Assembly (NCBI RefSeq): GCF_019320115.1
Contig: NC_089591.1
Span: 60,315,702-60,379,701, forward strand
Origin: Miscanthus floridulus
Lineage: Eukaryota; Streptophyta; Magnoliopsida; Poales; Poaceae
Reading direction: 5' to 3'
DNA length: 64,000 nucleotides
Shown: piece after piece, positions 9,819-22,811 of the stretch
How the letters are laid out: each line of letters opens with the position of its first letter
Position numbering within the stretch: the stretch's first letter is position 1
Program-made: the position numbers and the translations under genes
Notes under the pieces: generated by a model
Seen by the model: the letters and a program-made list of their open reading frames with translations, nothing else
Told to the model about the DNA's origin: nothing
Databases searched by the model: none

Positions 9819-12088
9819 TGAAAGTGTATCTCGCCCTTTAGTGGGTTTTGAATGATTCAATGACAACGTGATTAAAGGAATAACCCGTTGCTAAGTGTGG
9901 ACAGATAATAGGTTATCTCATAGGTACTTAATGAAAGCCAAAATGATGTGTTGTTGTATAAGCTATCTAGTTCAAGCACAAGACAACAATGCAAATGTAA
10001 TTCATGCAAATGCTTATTTATTATGGGATTTTCCGTGTATTATGTGAAAGCAAGCTTGTAAGAATTAATTAAGAGACATAAGGGATTGCATATGGATTGG
10101 TCTCATATTTGAAGCTTGCTAAATTGAAATGAAAAAGATAACAATACATGAATGGATGATTCAACACAAGATGTGACTTGATGGCTTGAGATGGTGAAGA
10201 TAGCAAGGAAAGGTTTCGAGATACTAAACAAGGGTGAAGGGCAAGCGACGGCTTGGCGGCCGAAGAACCTAGCTAGAGTGAAGAAGAAAGTACTTGTATT
10301 TAGTTGAGGTACTAATCAAGCTATGATGTTCATGTTTATGTGGAGGATCAAATCACTATTGGAGTGTTTGATGGAAGTGACTTGATATATTTGGGATTAT
10401 TCAAATTTGATGAATGGAATCAAGTCACATGTTCAAGATGGCTATGCTCAAGTGAAAAGATCTATATCAACATGTTGGCACCCTCACTTGATGAAGATTG
10501 GAATACATGGCTTTGTTTGAAAGAGATCAACTCAAAAGGTTTAACTTCGTTATACTTTCAATTTTAAGTTAATAGGAATGCCGTACTATTAAGAGGGAAG
10601 CATCATGTTGATAGATAATGTTTCATAAGTGCTCAAGCCAACCCATATGAGTTTTGAGTATTTGAGCGACAAAAGAGCTAACTTTATTTTTGCTGGTCTA
10701 GCAATACCGGACGTGATACCGGACGTGTCCGGTATTTACCCAGCAGTGCTAAAACTGTTGTTCTCGGGTTGGTTCATCGGGAGTTCTGACGTAAGTCGGG
10801 AGTTTCGACAGTCGGGAGTCCCAGCATGGGTCAGGAGTTTCAACGTCTCGTACTCTAACTGACTTGGAGGGTTCACTGTCCTGGTCATACCGGACGTGTC
10901 CGGTATGGATGGCCAGAGGCCAATGGCTAATTTTCAAATGCCTTGAGGGTCGGGAGTTCCGACATGAGTCGGGAGTTCCGACGGTCGAAAGTCCCGGCAT
11001 ATGTTGGGAGTTCTGACACCTCGCTTACTTTAACTCAGTTACATGGTTTTCAAATATACTGAGGGTCAGGAGTTCTGACGTGAGTCGGGAGTTCCGACAC
11101 CTCACAACTTCACTGTAACTTAGTTACCGTTGGGGCAGTGTAAGTCATACCGGACGTGTCCGGTATGGCAACGGCTATAAAACGGCTAGTTTTTCAAGGG
11201 GGCTATAAATACCCCCAAGTCTCCACCTTTGGAGGCTGCTGATTCTACTGACATACACACATGTTTTTTAGCCTTGCCAACTCTCCTAAACCCTCTCTTA
11301 GTGAGTGTGTGATACAAATTGCAAAATCCATTTGTGGGTTAAGAGAGAATTTTAAAAAGAGAGCAAGCCACCACTTGAGCACTTATGCATATTATCAATC
11401 TCGTGATTCACATTTGTTACTCTTGGACTCTTCGGTCCTAGACGGTTAGGCGTCGCCGGAGAGCACCCGAGAGATTATGGTGTGCCACGAAAAGTTTGTA
11501 ACGGTCGATTCCGCCGCCTCAAAATCATTTAGTGAAAGGAGGAAAAGGAGTTGGAAAAGATTCTAGCCAGAGTGACCTTTGTGGTACCCTCTAGGCTGAC
11601 CTTCGCTGGGTTGCCCGCAGTCCCCTCAACGGAGAGTAGGACTCGAATGAGTTCGAACTTCGGTAAAATAAATATCGTGTCTCAATTCGTATTTCATTTG
11701 ATATTTGTGTTGCTCCAGCTCTTGTGCTGGTTCTCTGTGAATATTGATATCTCTAGTTGGTACCTGCAGTTTGGTTTGAAGATAGAAATCGAAAGGAGCA
11801 AGTTCAGGGCTGTTCTGCAGAAACCGTGCATACCGGACACGTCCGGTATTAGAGCTCTATGCTGAAAATATTTATTCGCAGTTCTAACTTTGTGTTGTAG
11901 GGTTGTAGCTTCTAGATATATTCTTTATCCCTTATACACTATGTGGCTAACTTGTGAGGGGTGGTATTACTCTTATTTGGAGTTTCCAATTTGGAAACTC
12001 CCTTTACTAATTGTTTCCACATTTAAAGGTGTTAATTTTTAGAAACGCCTATTCACCCTCTCTCTAGGCAGCATCCTAGGTCCTTTCA
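9819..12088 (+). repeat. 5' LTR of element A
   Basis: The LTR runs TGAAAGTGTATC...GGTCCTTTCA. It carries several copies of the dyad ATACCGGACGTGTCCGGTAT (10716-10735, 10887-10906, 11147-11166, and reversed at 11830-11849). It also holds a cluster of GTCGGGAGTTCCGAC-like words (about 10770-11100), immediately upstream of the TATA box near 11201. It differs from the 3' LTR mainly by indels in that cluster. Confidence 0.92.
11195..11215 (+). promoter_or_regulatory. TATA box of element A LTR
   Basis: GGGGGCTATAAATACCCCC is itself a palindrome around a strong TATA box. The same sequence is at about 30138-30156 in the 3' LTR. Transcription would start about 30 bp downstream, setting the U3/R border. 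Confidence 0.7.
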
Positions 12089-12106
12089 ATTGGTATCAGA
12101 GCGAGG
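12089..12106 (+). other. Primer binding site of element A
   Basis: ATTGGTATCAGAGCGAGG lies directly after the 5' LTR. TGGTATCAGAGC is the usual plant copia/gypsy primer site complementary to the 3' end of initiator tRNA-Met. Confidence 0.85.
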
Positions 12107-12140
12107 TTCTCACCTAAAGCTTCACCGCTATGAGAAAAGG

Positions 12141-14112
12141 ATGTCGACGTCTATCAAGTTGGAGCCGGTGCTTCTCCAAAATGATGGTTCAAACTTTCTA
12201 ACTTGGTCAATACATGTACTCAATGCTTTTAGAGATATTAGTCCTCTTGTTGAGCATATTGTGGATGCAAGCATATCTCTTTCTATAGTTGATTGGAGCA
12301 ACTACAAAAATTTATCAAAAGAGGAAGAGATATGCGTGCAACTCAATGCTCAAGCTATTAATATTATTTTGAGTACATTGAGTGTAGAGGTTCAAGATGA
12401 GGCAATCTTCAATGGACAACCACCTCCGGAGAGTGCTCATCTCATTTGGACTAGACTTTTTGATTTATATGGAAAATCCAAATGTGATGATGCATTTGAG
12501 ATCGAGTCAATGGAAAGTATGTCCATTGTGTCTTCATGCAGCGAAGAAGCCTCACAAGACCTCAAGAGTACCGAACCAGAGCAAGAAGTGCAAGCAGCGC
12601 ATGACTTGCTGTCTGCCTACACATATCGGACGTGTCCGGTATGGCTGAGGCAGTAGACCAGCGAGTCGCTATTTGCAATGATGCTCAAGCCCGGTGGCGA
12701 CCAAGTGATGAGTCAACCTTAGTATCTCATGATACTCATCACTTGTGTCTCATGGCTAAGAAAAACAAGAAAAGAGTAACAAGAAAGATCAAGAAAAGGA
12801 GAAAGCACAAGTGGATGATCAAGATGAGAGTGATGTTGAAGTTAAAGACAACTACAACCTTGATCATCTCAACCGCAAAGACAAGTTCATCATCATGAAG
12901 ATAGTTGAAAAGAATGATGAGCTTGAAGAAGAGATTGAGAAGCAAGAGCAATCACTTCAAAAGCAAGAATTGTTTCTCATCTCCAAGATGGAAGAACTAA
13001 TGGCTCTAAGTGAAAGGTATGAAAAATTGTCAATTGAGCATGCTTTAGTTACTAACTCCTCTTCTAGTGTTTCACAACTAGAGAAGGAAAACTTTGAGCT
13101 CAAGGCAAGGCTAGATGAACTATCAAACAAGTATAATGTACTACAAGCAAACTATGTTCATCTAAAGTGCTCTCATGATGAAGTAGTAGAATCAAGCTTC
13201 ATGCTTGAGGTAGCTCATAAGGTTATGATCACCTTAGTAAAATTTTCTCAACCTCTTACACATTCACTCACTAGTACACCATCTCAATTAAATATCTCTT
13301 GTACTAATGAGTGTGCTCCTCAAGCAAGCCAAACTTCGATTGAGCTAAATCTTAGAGAAAACATAGAGCTCAAAGAAGAAGTGTAAAGATTAAAGAAAGA
13401 TGTGATTCGGTTGAAGGGTAAGGAGAAATCACAACCTTCTCAAGATAACCGTGATAACATGGTGAAGAAGCTTGAGAAGGGTTCAAACCTTGCTTCCTCT
13501 AAAGCCAAACAAAAGAATCACATCTCAAGCAAGGCCAACCCAACTAAGAGCAAGAAACATAGAAAAAGGATGTGCTATGGTTGTGGATTATATGGACATG
13601 AGTGGGCTATGTGTCCACACAAGAGTTGGGCCGACAAGGTTGAGGCCGCCAATCAAAAGGCTTCTACCAAGGAGACCAAGCAAATGAAGAGTGATGGACA
13701 AAGTGCTTGTCTCATGAGCAAGAAATTGGGGCATCCTACCAAGAAATGCCCAATGTACAAAGAGGCAAGAAAGGAAGCTCAAGTTGCAACAAGAAGATGC
13801 TATGGATGCAATGAGATGGGCCATAAGGTTGATAGATGTCCATACAAGCAAAACAAGCATAGAGCAAACAAAGGCCGCATATGCTATGCTTGTAAAAGAA
13901 AGGGGCATCTAAGCTATGAATGCCCAAATGGTAACTCACCTAAGCCGAACACATTTGTTTATAATGATATGCTTAGGAAGACCACAAATGGAGTTAGCAA
14001 AAGCAAGGTGATGTGTTCACCACAAACTAGTGCTAAAGCCATTTGGGTACCTAAGCACTTGTTGACTAACTCAAAAGGACCCAACAAGAGTTGGGTACCA
14101 AAGTGTGCTTAG
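12141..14112 (+). pseudogene. Gag polyprotein of element A
   Basis: The product begins MSTSIKLEPVLLQNDGSNFL and has the copia-type gag fold (NDGSNFLTW...IWTRLFDLYG). A coiled-coil region with EEEIEKQEQSLQKQE follows. Three clear CCHC zinc knuckles come next (CYGCGLYGHEWAMC, CYGCNEMGHKVDRC, CYACKRKGHLSYEC) with one decayed between them (CLMSKKLGHPTKKC). The C-terminus has two WVPK motifs, as in element B. The frame changes around 12640-12750, where a palindromic ATATCGGACGTGTCCGGTAT sits inside the gene. An in-frame TAA occurs at 13384. No protease or pol follows, which marks A as dependent on another element. Confidence 0.8.
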
Positions 14113-15614
14113 GCTAATGATGTAGGTACTTGGTGATGAGATGAAGGCTTTGGGTTGGTTGAGCAAGCAATTTGACAATATCCACTCAATCTATCAACCA
14201 ATTCTTATCATAATTCCTTATATGGTTGACCCGAAGATAATTCAATGATCATATCATATATTTCATCCTCACCATTGGTAACAAGTACCTAAACCTTTTA
14301 GGATAGTCACTTTGTTCGTTTTGTGTTCTCTAGTTCACAAATAGGTACATTTGTGAAATAATGAAAGTGGCTAATTAGATTCAATTAAAAAGAATTTTAC
14401 TTTGCCATATGATGCTTTTAACGACTCTCTAGTAAACCAACTCATGTGTTGAGATGCAAGTTTACAATAAATACTAGAGTTAACCGAAGAATCACAAGCA
14501 GCGAATTAATTGGTTCTGTCCTGCACCTATCGGACGTGTCTGGTATTAATATCGGACGTGTCCGGTATGATCAGGGACAGAAAATAAATGTTTCTATTAT
14601 GAGTATTCCGGACATGTCCAGTATACCTACCGGACGTGTCCGGTATTGCAGCAACCAGAACACAATTGAATTACAACTTAGTCTTTGTTTCATATATTTT
14701 CATATATCCTCAATCTACTCAGAAGCTTGTGGTTTACCAAATCTAAGTGGATAGTGGGCATCTCTTATACTCAAATTTACAATATGGCAAATTATTTGGT
14801 TGTGATTCTAAATAGAAAATTAACTCCCAAACTCTTAATAGAATAAAGTGCTTGTTGAAAGTCATTCAAATTACATGAGGCACTTATTTAGGGGGAGCTA
14901 AGTTTCTATTTTTGCACCATTGTGGACTAACAAATTTATCTAGCATTCTTTGTAGTTCTTTGGATGAAAATGTATCTAACATGATTATTTGGCAATTAAG
15001 GTCAACATAAAGATCATCATGCTATTTATCTTCTTAGTGGTATTATTGTGGGCTCAAGGCAAAGGTATGTGTTTACATACATACATTGTAAGTGCATCTA
15101 AGGCCCTTTATGTGTTAGAATGTGCATTTATGTGACATAGGAGAGATGTTTTTCAAAACCCATAACTAGCATGTGTAGGTGGTGTGAATTTGAAAAACTA
15201 TTTGAATCTTGGTCTTTGTGACCTAGCCTTGTCATGTGTTGATTATAGCTCTCCTTGATTGTTTGATTGGCTAATCACACATGACATGGCTTTCTCAAGT
15301 CCACAATCTACTATGTCTCACTCTATTTGTCTCTCAAGTAAGCAAAATCTTGTATATGCCAAATATTTGGATAAGAGAAAATCATTTTATGGCATTGGAT
15401 AAGAAAAGTGATGATACTCAGTTTGGATCAAGATTATATACCTTTCTGGACTGAGAAATAACAGAAAAGGGGATTGGAAGAGAGAAAACACTTTTTGGAA
15501 TTATTTGGGCCAGCCCGCGTATACCGGACGTATCTGGTATGAGCAGGGCTATAAAACCGAGCATACCCCCAATGGCCCAGACAGGCTTGTCTCCTTCCAA
15601 CCAACCCAGCCGCC
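14113..15614 (+). other. Element A internal spacer
   Basis: Non-coding. It holds further copies of the CCGGACGTGTCCGG dyad (about 14528-14655 and 15518-15540) and a polypurine word AGGGGGAGCTA near 14889. It ends at the target duplication CCGCC (15610-15614) of nested element B. Confidence 0.6.
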
Positions 15615-17433
15615 TAAAAGCTCTAGTTTGGTTTTGGTGAATTGATAAAACCCTAAGTGCTAACCTAGTTTATCAAGTGATCATGAGATAGGTAGCACAC
15701 TCCAAGTGGTGAAGCAAATGAAGATCATAGCATGACGATGATGACACCATGATGATGATCAAGTGCTTGGACTTGGAAAGAAGAAAGAGAAAAACAAAAA
15801 GCTCAAGGCAAAGGTATAAACCATAGGAGCTATTTTGTTTTGGTGATCAAAACACTTAGAGAGTGTGATCACATTTAGGTTTGATAGCCATACTATTAAG
15901 AGGGGTGAAACTCGTATCGAAATGCGGTTATCAAAGTGCCACTAGATGCTCTAACTCATTGCATATGCATTTAGGATCTAGTGGAGTGCTAACACCCTTG
16001 AAAATGTTTATGAAAATATGCTAACACATGTGCGCAAGGTGATACACTTGGTGGTTGGAACATTGGAGCAAGGGTGGAGAAGTTAGAAGTGAAATGGAGT
16101 TGGTCGAAATGATGCTGGCGTCGGTCAACTGACCGGACACTGGGTCACTCTGCGACTGAACGCTGAAAGGCTACGTCCGGTCATGTTGTCGGTCGGCACA
16201 GTGCTTAGGGTTAAGCATCGAACACTGGGCTGTGTCCGGTCAAGCATGATCGGACGCGTTCGGTCGGCAAAATCATGTTTTGGACCCTTACTGTAAACGA
16301 CCGGACGCTGAGGGTCCAGCTTCCGGTCAGCTCTGTCGAAGCATCCGGTCAACTTATCGACCATTGAGATCAAACGTTCACTGTTGAACGCAGGAGACAC
16401 GTGGATGCCATCGGGCGACCGGACGCTGAGGAGCAGCGTCCGGTCGGTTGGACCGGAGCGTCCGATCGGCCCGTGTTATGCCCAGTGAAGGGGTATAACG
16501 GCTCTATTCCGATGGGGCTTCTATTTAAGCCCCATGGCCAGCTATAGCTCAGTATCTTTGGCCATTTTTATTGACATAGCAACCTTGTGAGCTAAGCCAA
16601 AGTACTCCCACTCATCTCCATCATTGATTCATCATTATAGTAAGATTGGGAGTGATCCAAGTGCATTGCTTGAGTGATTGCATCTAGAGGCACTTGGTGT
16701 TCGTGTTTTTGCTGTGGATTTCGCTTGTTACTCTTGGTGGTTGCCGCCACCTAGATAGTTTGGAGCAGCGAGGATCGTTGAGCGGAGGGTGGTGATTGTC
16801 TTCGGCTCCGATCGTGATGATTGTGAGGGGTTCTTGACCTTTCCCCAGCGGAGCGCCAAAAGGTACTCTAGTAGATTGCTCATGGCTTGTGTGATCCTCA
16901 TCTTATGTTGGTTGTGTGGCACCTTATTGAGGGTTTGGCGTGTGAAGCCAATTAGCGCGTGAACCTCCAAGTGAGTGAATCGCCACAACGAGGACTAGCT
17001 TGCCGGCAAGCAAGTGAACCTCGGTAAAAATCATTGTGTTCATCATTGATTCTGAGGTGATTGGTCTTCATTGTTATTCATCCTTGTGATTGATTGGATC
17101 ATTCATCTACATGGCGGTATAACCCTCTTGATCACTCTCCTTACTTTACCGCAAATTAGTTGACAAGATCTTTAGTGTAGCTAGTTGTGAGAGCTTGCTT
17201 GCTTGGTTGGTGTGGCTCTTTAGTTAGTCTTTGAGAGCACACTAACATAGGGTAGTGTCCAAGCTTTTGTATGAATTGACACTATCTAAACTAGAATTGT
17301 GGTAGGTGGCTTGCATTTTGAATAGGCCAGCACAACACTTGCTTCACCTCATAATTGTCTAACCATTTTGTTAAGTGTTGTTATAGAAATTTTATTAGGC
17401 TATTCACCCCCCTCTAGCCATTAGGACCTTTCA
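15615..17433 (+). repeat. 5' LTR of element B
   Basis: It contains many GACCGGACGCTG/CAGCGTCCGGTC words (about 16110-16470), then a TATA-like CTATTTAAGCCCC near 16530. The first dinucleotide is TA instead of TG, as also in the related solo LTR at 44645. Confidence 0.9.
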
Positions 17434-17490
17434 AGTGGTATCGGAGCCGAGGTCACCGTTATTTGAGGCTTAACAACCTTCGGTGTTAAA

Positions 17491-19551
17491 ATGGCTCAAA
17501 TCAACAACACCAAGAAGCCACCCCAATTTGATGGCTCCAACTATCCCTATTGGAAGGCCAAGATGACAACTTATATCAAGTCAATCAATAGGAAGGTTTG
17601 GAAGGTGGTAGAAACAAAAATTGAGATTGAAGATCCGGAGAATCCCACCGCGGTCAAAGAAGTACTTCTCCAAAACAATGACATTGCTCTAAGTGATATT
17701 TATGATGCAATTGATGAAAGAACATTTGAGCAAATCAAGAATATTAAGATGGCTCATGAAGCTTGGAAGAAATTGGAAGAATCATTTGAGGGTACTCAAG
17801 CCGTGAAGGGTGCAAAGGCATATATTCTCAAAAATAAGTTTACAAGCTTCAAGATGAAAGAAGATGAGAGTATGCCGGACATGTTCCATCAGATGGAAGT
17901 GATTTTAAATGATCTCAAGGCACTTGGTGAGAAGATAGAGGACAAGGACTTCTCCAATAAGTTCTTGAGATGTTTGCCCACAAGATTTGGCATGTTGGTC
18001 ACCTTACTAGTGAGGAGCGGTTTGAACACAATGACACCAAACCAAATCTTGGGAGATATTATGACCGATGATGCTTATAGAGATGATGATGAGACGGAAG
18101 AAAAGAGGGAGAAAAAAGATGACAAGAAAGATGACAAGAAGAAGAGCGTGGCATTCAAAGCCACATCATCCAAGGGTAAAGCAAAGCAAGAAACATCAAG
18201 TGAAGAAGATGAATCTTGGGATGATGATGATGATGAAAGGATGGCTCTATTTGTCAAGAGATTTGGCAAGTTCATGGTGAAGAAGGGCTATCGTGCTAGA
18301 AGAAAGAAGTCTTCATTCAAGAACAAAGAAGAGTCAAGAATGTGCTTCAAGTGTGGAAGCAAAGATCATCTTGTTGCTCAATGCCCATACAATAGTGACA
18401 ATGATGATGACAACAAGAAGAATAAGAAGAAGGACAAGAAGGAAAAGAAAGAGAAAAAGGATAAGATGGCCTTCAAGAAGAAGAAGGGTGGTTCATATGT
18501 AGTCACTTAGGATAGTGATGCCTCCTCAAGTGATGATGATGATGATAGTGATGATCACAAGACCACCAAGAAAAAGGTTCTTGCAAGCATTGCCATTAAT
18601 GAGAAGCCTTCTCTCTTTGAATCTTCATCATGTTTCATGGCTAAGGCCACTAAGGTACAATCTTGTGATGATGAAAGTGATGAAGAACATGTTGATGATA
18701 ATGAACATAAAAATGAAAATGATAGTGATAGTGATAATGATGAACCTACTAAGGACAAATTATTTGACATGCTAGAAGATGCTAAAGAACACTTTGACAT
18801 TAAGAGAAGGGAATGCAAGAGCTTGAATAAGGAGGTAAAATCTCTTAAGCAAGCCCTTGATGAGCTCAAAGCAACTCATGAGAAGCTAGAGGAAGTCCAT
18901 GAGAAGCTTGGCAAAGCTCACAAAAAGCTTGAAAAAACTCATTCTTCTTCGCTTAAAGAGCAAAATAAAAAGAAGCATGTTGAAACTTGCAATGTAGGTT
19001 TAACTTGTGATATAATTGATACATCACTATCTATGCCTATCATTATTGCTACTACTAACCCATCTTGTAGCACTTCCACTTCTACCTCATCTAGTAGTGA
19101 TGGTCTCACTTGTGATGCCTCACTAATGGTTGAGAATGAGAACCTCAAGAAGGAGGTCACTGAGCTCACTCACAACCTAGCTAAGGCTTATGGTGGTGAG
19201 GACCACTTGCTTATGTGCTTAGGTAGCCAAAGAGCTTCTCTCTACAAAGAGGGATTGGGCTATACCCCCAAGAAAGGCAAAGCGGCATTTGCTCCTCACA
19301 AGACTAGTTTTGTGAAGAACAATGGTCGGTTTTGCACTAGTTGCAAGCAAGTTAGTTATAAAGAGCAAGAATGCAAAAACAAGAGCAAAAATGCTAATAT
19401 ATCCTACATTAAGCTTGATTCATGCTATATGCTTACTAAGGGTACAAATGGTGTAAAGGCTAAGTTCATTAGTAAACCATGGATGGGCTCAAAGAAGAAA
19501 GCCATTTGGGTACCAAAGAGCCTAGTGACTAACCTTCAAGGACCCAAGTAA
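17491..19551 (+). pseudogene. Gag of element B
   Basis: The product begins MAQINNTKKPPQFDGSNYPY and includes the copia gag (UBN2-like) domain, WKAKMTTYIKS and EDKDFSNKFLRCLP. A Lys/Asp/Glu-rich segment and one CCHC knuckle (CFKCGSKDHLVAQC) follow. An in-frame TAG is at 18508, where CAG fits. The frame then continues through a highly acidic stretch, a coiled-coil region (KSLKQALDELKATHEKLEEV) and a second Cys-rich motif. It ends near 19551 at KAIWVPKSLVTNLQGPK. Pol lies in another frame starting around 19583, so a frameshift separates gag and pol; whether that is original or decay cannot be judged. Confidence 0.85.
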
Positions 19552-19582
19552 GTTTGGGTACCTAAAAAGAATTGATCTTCTT

Positions 19583-22500
19583 TTGGAGGTCAATTACAAA
19601 GCTGGAGGAAGGCATTGGGTTCTTGATAGTGGGTGCACTCAACACATGACCGGTGATGCAAGAATATTTAACTCAATCAACACCAATGGCAATGATGGTT
19701 ATGATAGTATCACATTTGGTGACAATGGCAAAGGCAAGGTCAAAGGGCTTGGTAAGATTGCAATATCCAATGACATGAGCATTTCCAATGTGTTGCTAGT
19801 AGAGAGCTTGAATTTCAATTTGCTATCCATGGCACAATTGTGTGATCTTGGATTCAAATGCATATTTGGGGTAGATGATGTAGAGATCATAAGTGTAGAT
19901 GGCTCTGACTTGATCTTTAAAGGCTTTAGATATGATAATCTATACTTGGTTGATTTCAATGCTAGTGAAGCTAGATTATCTACATGCTTATTCACTAAGT
20001 CTAGCATGGGTTGGTTATGGCATAGAAGGCTTGGTCATGTTGGAATGAAATAATTGAATAGATTGATTAAGCATGACTTAGTTAAAGGCTTGAAAGATGT
20101 TGTGTTTGAAAAGGATAAGCTTTGTAGCTCTTGTCAAGCCGGCAAACAAGTTGGAAACACCAATCCTAAGAAAAGCATGATGAGCACTAGTAAAGCATTT
20201 GAGTTATTGCACATGGATTTGTTTGGGCCAACACAATACACTAGTATCGGTGGAAACAAATATGGATTTATGATAGTGGATGACTACACTAAATACACAT
20301 GGGTATTCTTTCTAGTGGACAAAAATGATGTATTTGCAACATTCAAATCATTTGTTAAAGGCATTCATAATGAATTTGAAACAACCATCAAGAGAGTTAG
20401 AAGTGACAATGGTAGTGAGTTCAAGAATACAAGAATTGATGAGTTGTGTGATGAATTTAGAATTAGACATCAACTCTCGGCCAAGTACACTCCTCAATCA
20501 AATGGCCTTATGGAGAGGAAGAATAGAACACTCATTGATACGACAAGGTCTATGCTTAGTGAGTATAATGTGAGTCAATCATTTTAGGCCGAAGCTATCA
20601 ACACGGCTTGCTATTGTAGCAACCGCCTCTATTGTCATCGATTGAAAGAGAAGACACCATATGAGCTCTTAAATGGTAGAAAGCCCAACATTGCATATTT
20701 TTGGGTCTTTGGTTGCAAATACTATATCTTGAAGAAAGGCACAAGATTGGGCAAGTTTGACAAGAAATGTGATGAATGATTTCTACTTGGTTATTCCACT
20801 ACAAGCAAAGCATATAGAGTTTGGAATTTGGATAGTGGTACTCTTGAGGAAGTTCATGATGTTGAATTTGATGAAACCAAGGGTTCATAAAAAGAGAATG
20901 AGAACTTGAAAGATGTTAGAGGCATTCAACTTTCAAATGTCATGAAGAACATGGATGTTGGTGAATTAAGGCCTAGGCAAGTGAATGATGATGAAGATAA
21001 TCAAGGGCAAGTGCTCTCCAACTCAAATGTGTAAGATGATACAAAATCAAGTTAGTGTAAGTGGATCTCATGATAATGAACAAGATCAAGTGGCTAGTAC
21101 ATCATCTCAACCAAATGATCAAGCAAGTGCAAGCAATCAAGTTCCAATCCTCTAACTAAATAATGTTGCAAGAGATCATCCTTTGGACACTATCATTGGT
21201 GATATTTCAAGAGGTGTACAAACAAGATCAAGATTGGCATCATTTTGTGAACACTTCTCATTTGTGTCATCTATTGAACCAAAGAAGATAGATGAAGCTT
21301 TGAAGGATGTTGATTGGGTCAATGCTATGCATGAAGATCTAAACAACTTCACAAGAAATCAAGTATGGGAGTTGGTAGAAAGACCAAAGGGACACAATGT
21401 GATTGGAACCAAATGGGTTTTTAGAAACAAGCAAGATCAAGATAGGATAGTTGTAAGGAACAAAGCAAGATTGGTAGCACAAGGCTATACATAAGTTGAA
21501 GGTCTTGACTTTGGAGAAACATATGCCCCGGTTGCTAGATTGGAAGCAATAAGAATCTTGCTAGCCTATGCTTGTGCTCACAACATCAAGCTCTATCAAA
21601 TGGATATCAAGAGTGCATTTCTCAATGGCTACATCAATGAAGAAGTATATGTTGAGCAACCTCCCAGTTTTGAAGATGATAAGAAGCCCAACCATATGTA
21701 CAAGTTGAAGAAGGCATTGTATGGCTTGAAGCAAGCACCTAGAGCATGGTATGAGAGATTGAGGGATTTCCTACTCTCTAAAGGGTTCACCATGGGCAAG
21801 GTTGACACCACTCTTTTCATCAAAAAGATTGGAAAAGATCTATTTGTATTGCAAATCTATGTAGATGACATCATATTTGGATCAACAAATCAAGAATTTT
21901 GCGATGAGTTTGGAAAGATGATGGCTAATGAGTTTGAAATGTCCATAATTGGAGAGTGAAGTTACTTCCTTGGTCTTCAAATCAAGCAATTGAAGAATGG
22001 TATATTTGTAAGTCAAGGCAAGTACATCAAGGACATGATTAAGAAGTTTTGCATGATTTATAGCAAAGTCATTAGTACACCAATGGGAACCAATGGCAAC
22101 TTGGATAGTGATGCAAGTGGAAATATGGTGGATCAAAAGTTGTATCGGTCTATAATTGGAAGTCTACTCTATGTGACCGCATCAAGGCCGGATGTCATGT
22201 TTAGTGTATGCATATGTGCAAGATTTCAAGCCTCACCAAGAGAAAGTCATTTGAAGGCTACAAAGAGGATATTGAGGTACTTAAAGCATATACCAAATGT
22301 TGGTTTGTGGTATCCGAAAGGAGCAAAGTTTGAGCTAGTTGGTTACTCTGACTCGGATTATGCGGGATGCAAGGTTGAAAGGAAGAGCACATCGGGCATA
22401 TGTCAATTGTTAGGAAGATCACTTGTTTCATGGTCATCAAAGAAGCAAAATAGTGTTGCATTATCAACCGCTGAAGCCGAATACATATCCGCCGGTAGTT

Positions 22501-22811
22501 GTTGTGCACAAATACTTTGGATGAAGGCCATCTTGAGTGACTTTGGAATCAAGTTCAAGAAAGTACCATTGCTATGTGATAATGAGAGTGAAATCAAGTT
22601 GACAAACAATCCGGTTCAACATGCAAGAACAAAGCACATTGATGTCCGCCACCATTTCATAAGAGATCACCAACAAAAAGGGGACATTTGCATTAAGAGT
22701 GTAGGCACCAAAGATTAACTTGCCGATATATTCACCAAGCCATTGGATGAGAAAAGGTTTTGCATGCTAAGGAATGAGTTGAACATATTGGATTTCTCAA
22801 ATATGTGTTGA
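19583..22811 (+). pseudogene. Pol of element B (PR-INT-RT-RNase H)
   Basis: Domains in copia order. Aspartic protease with DSGCTQHMTGD (about 19625). GAG-pre-integrase to 20053. Integrase core with HMDLFGPT, DDYTKYTWVFFL and SDNGSEFKN (20200-20590). Reverse transcriptase from about 21270 with KWVFRNK, QMDIKSAFLNG and the catalytic YVDD (21860). RNase H with GYSDSDYAGC and STAEAEYIS, then LADIFTKPLDE. Stops at 20051, 20585, 20777, 20887, 21492, 21957 and 22716 break it. Most sit where Gln, Arg or Trp codons are conserved, as expected from C-to-T or G-to-A changes. A frameshift lies near 21030. This copy cannot make a full pol. Confidence 0.9.

Noticed and set aside
10700..11170. Repeated palindromes considered as a CRISPR-like array.
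   Set aside because: Spacing is irregular, the spacers are family sequence repeated in both LTRs, and the context is a plant retrotransposon.
20325..20573. Short alternative frames inside pol and gag of elements A and B.
   Set aside because: They are shadows of the true integrase, RT and gag frames, which carry the conserved motifs.
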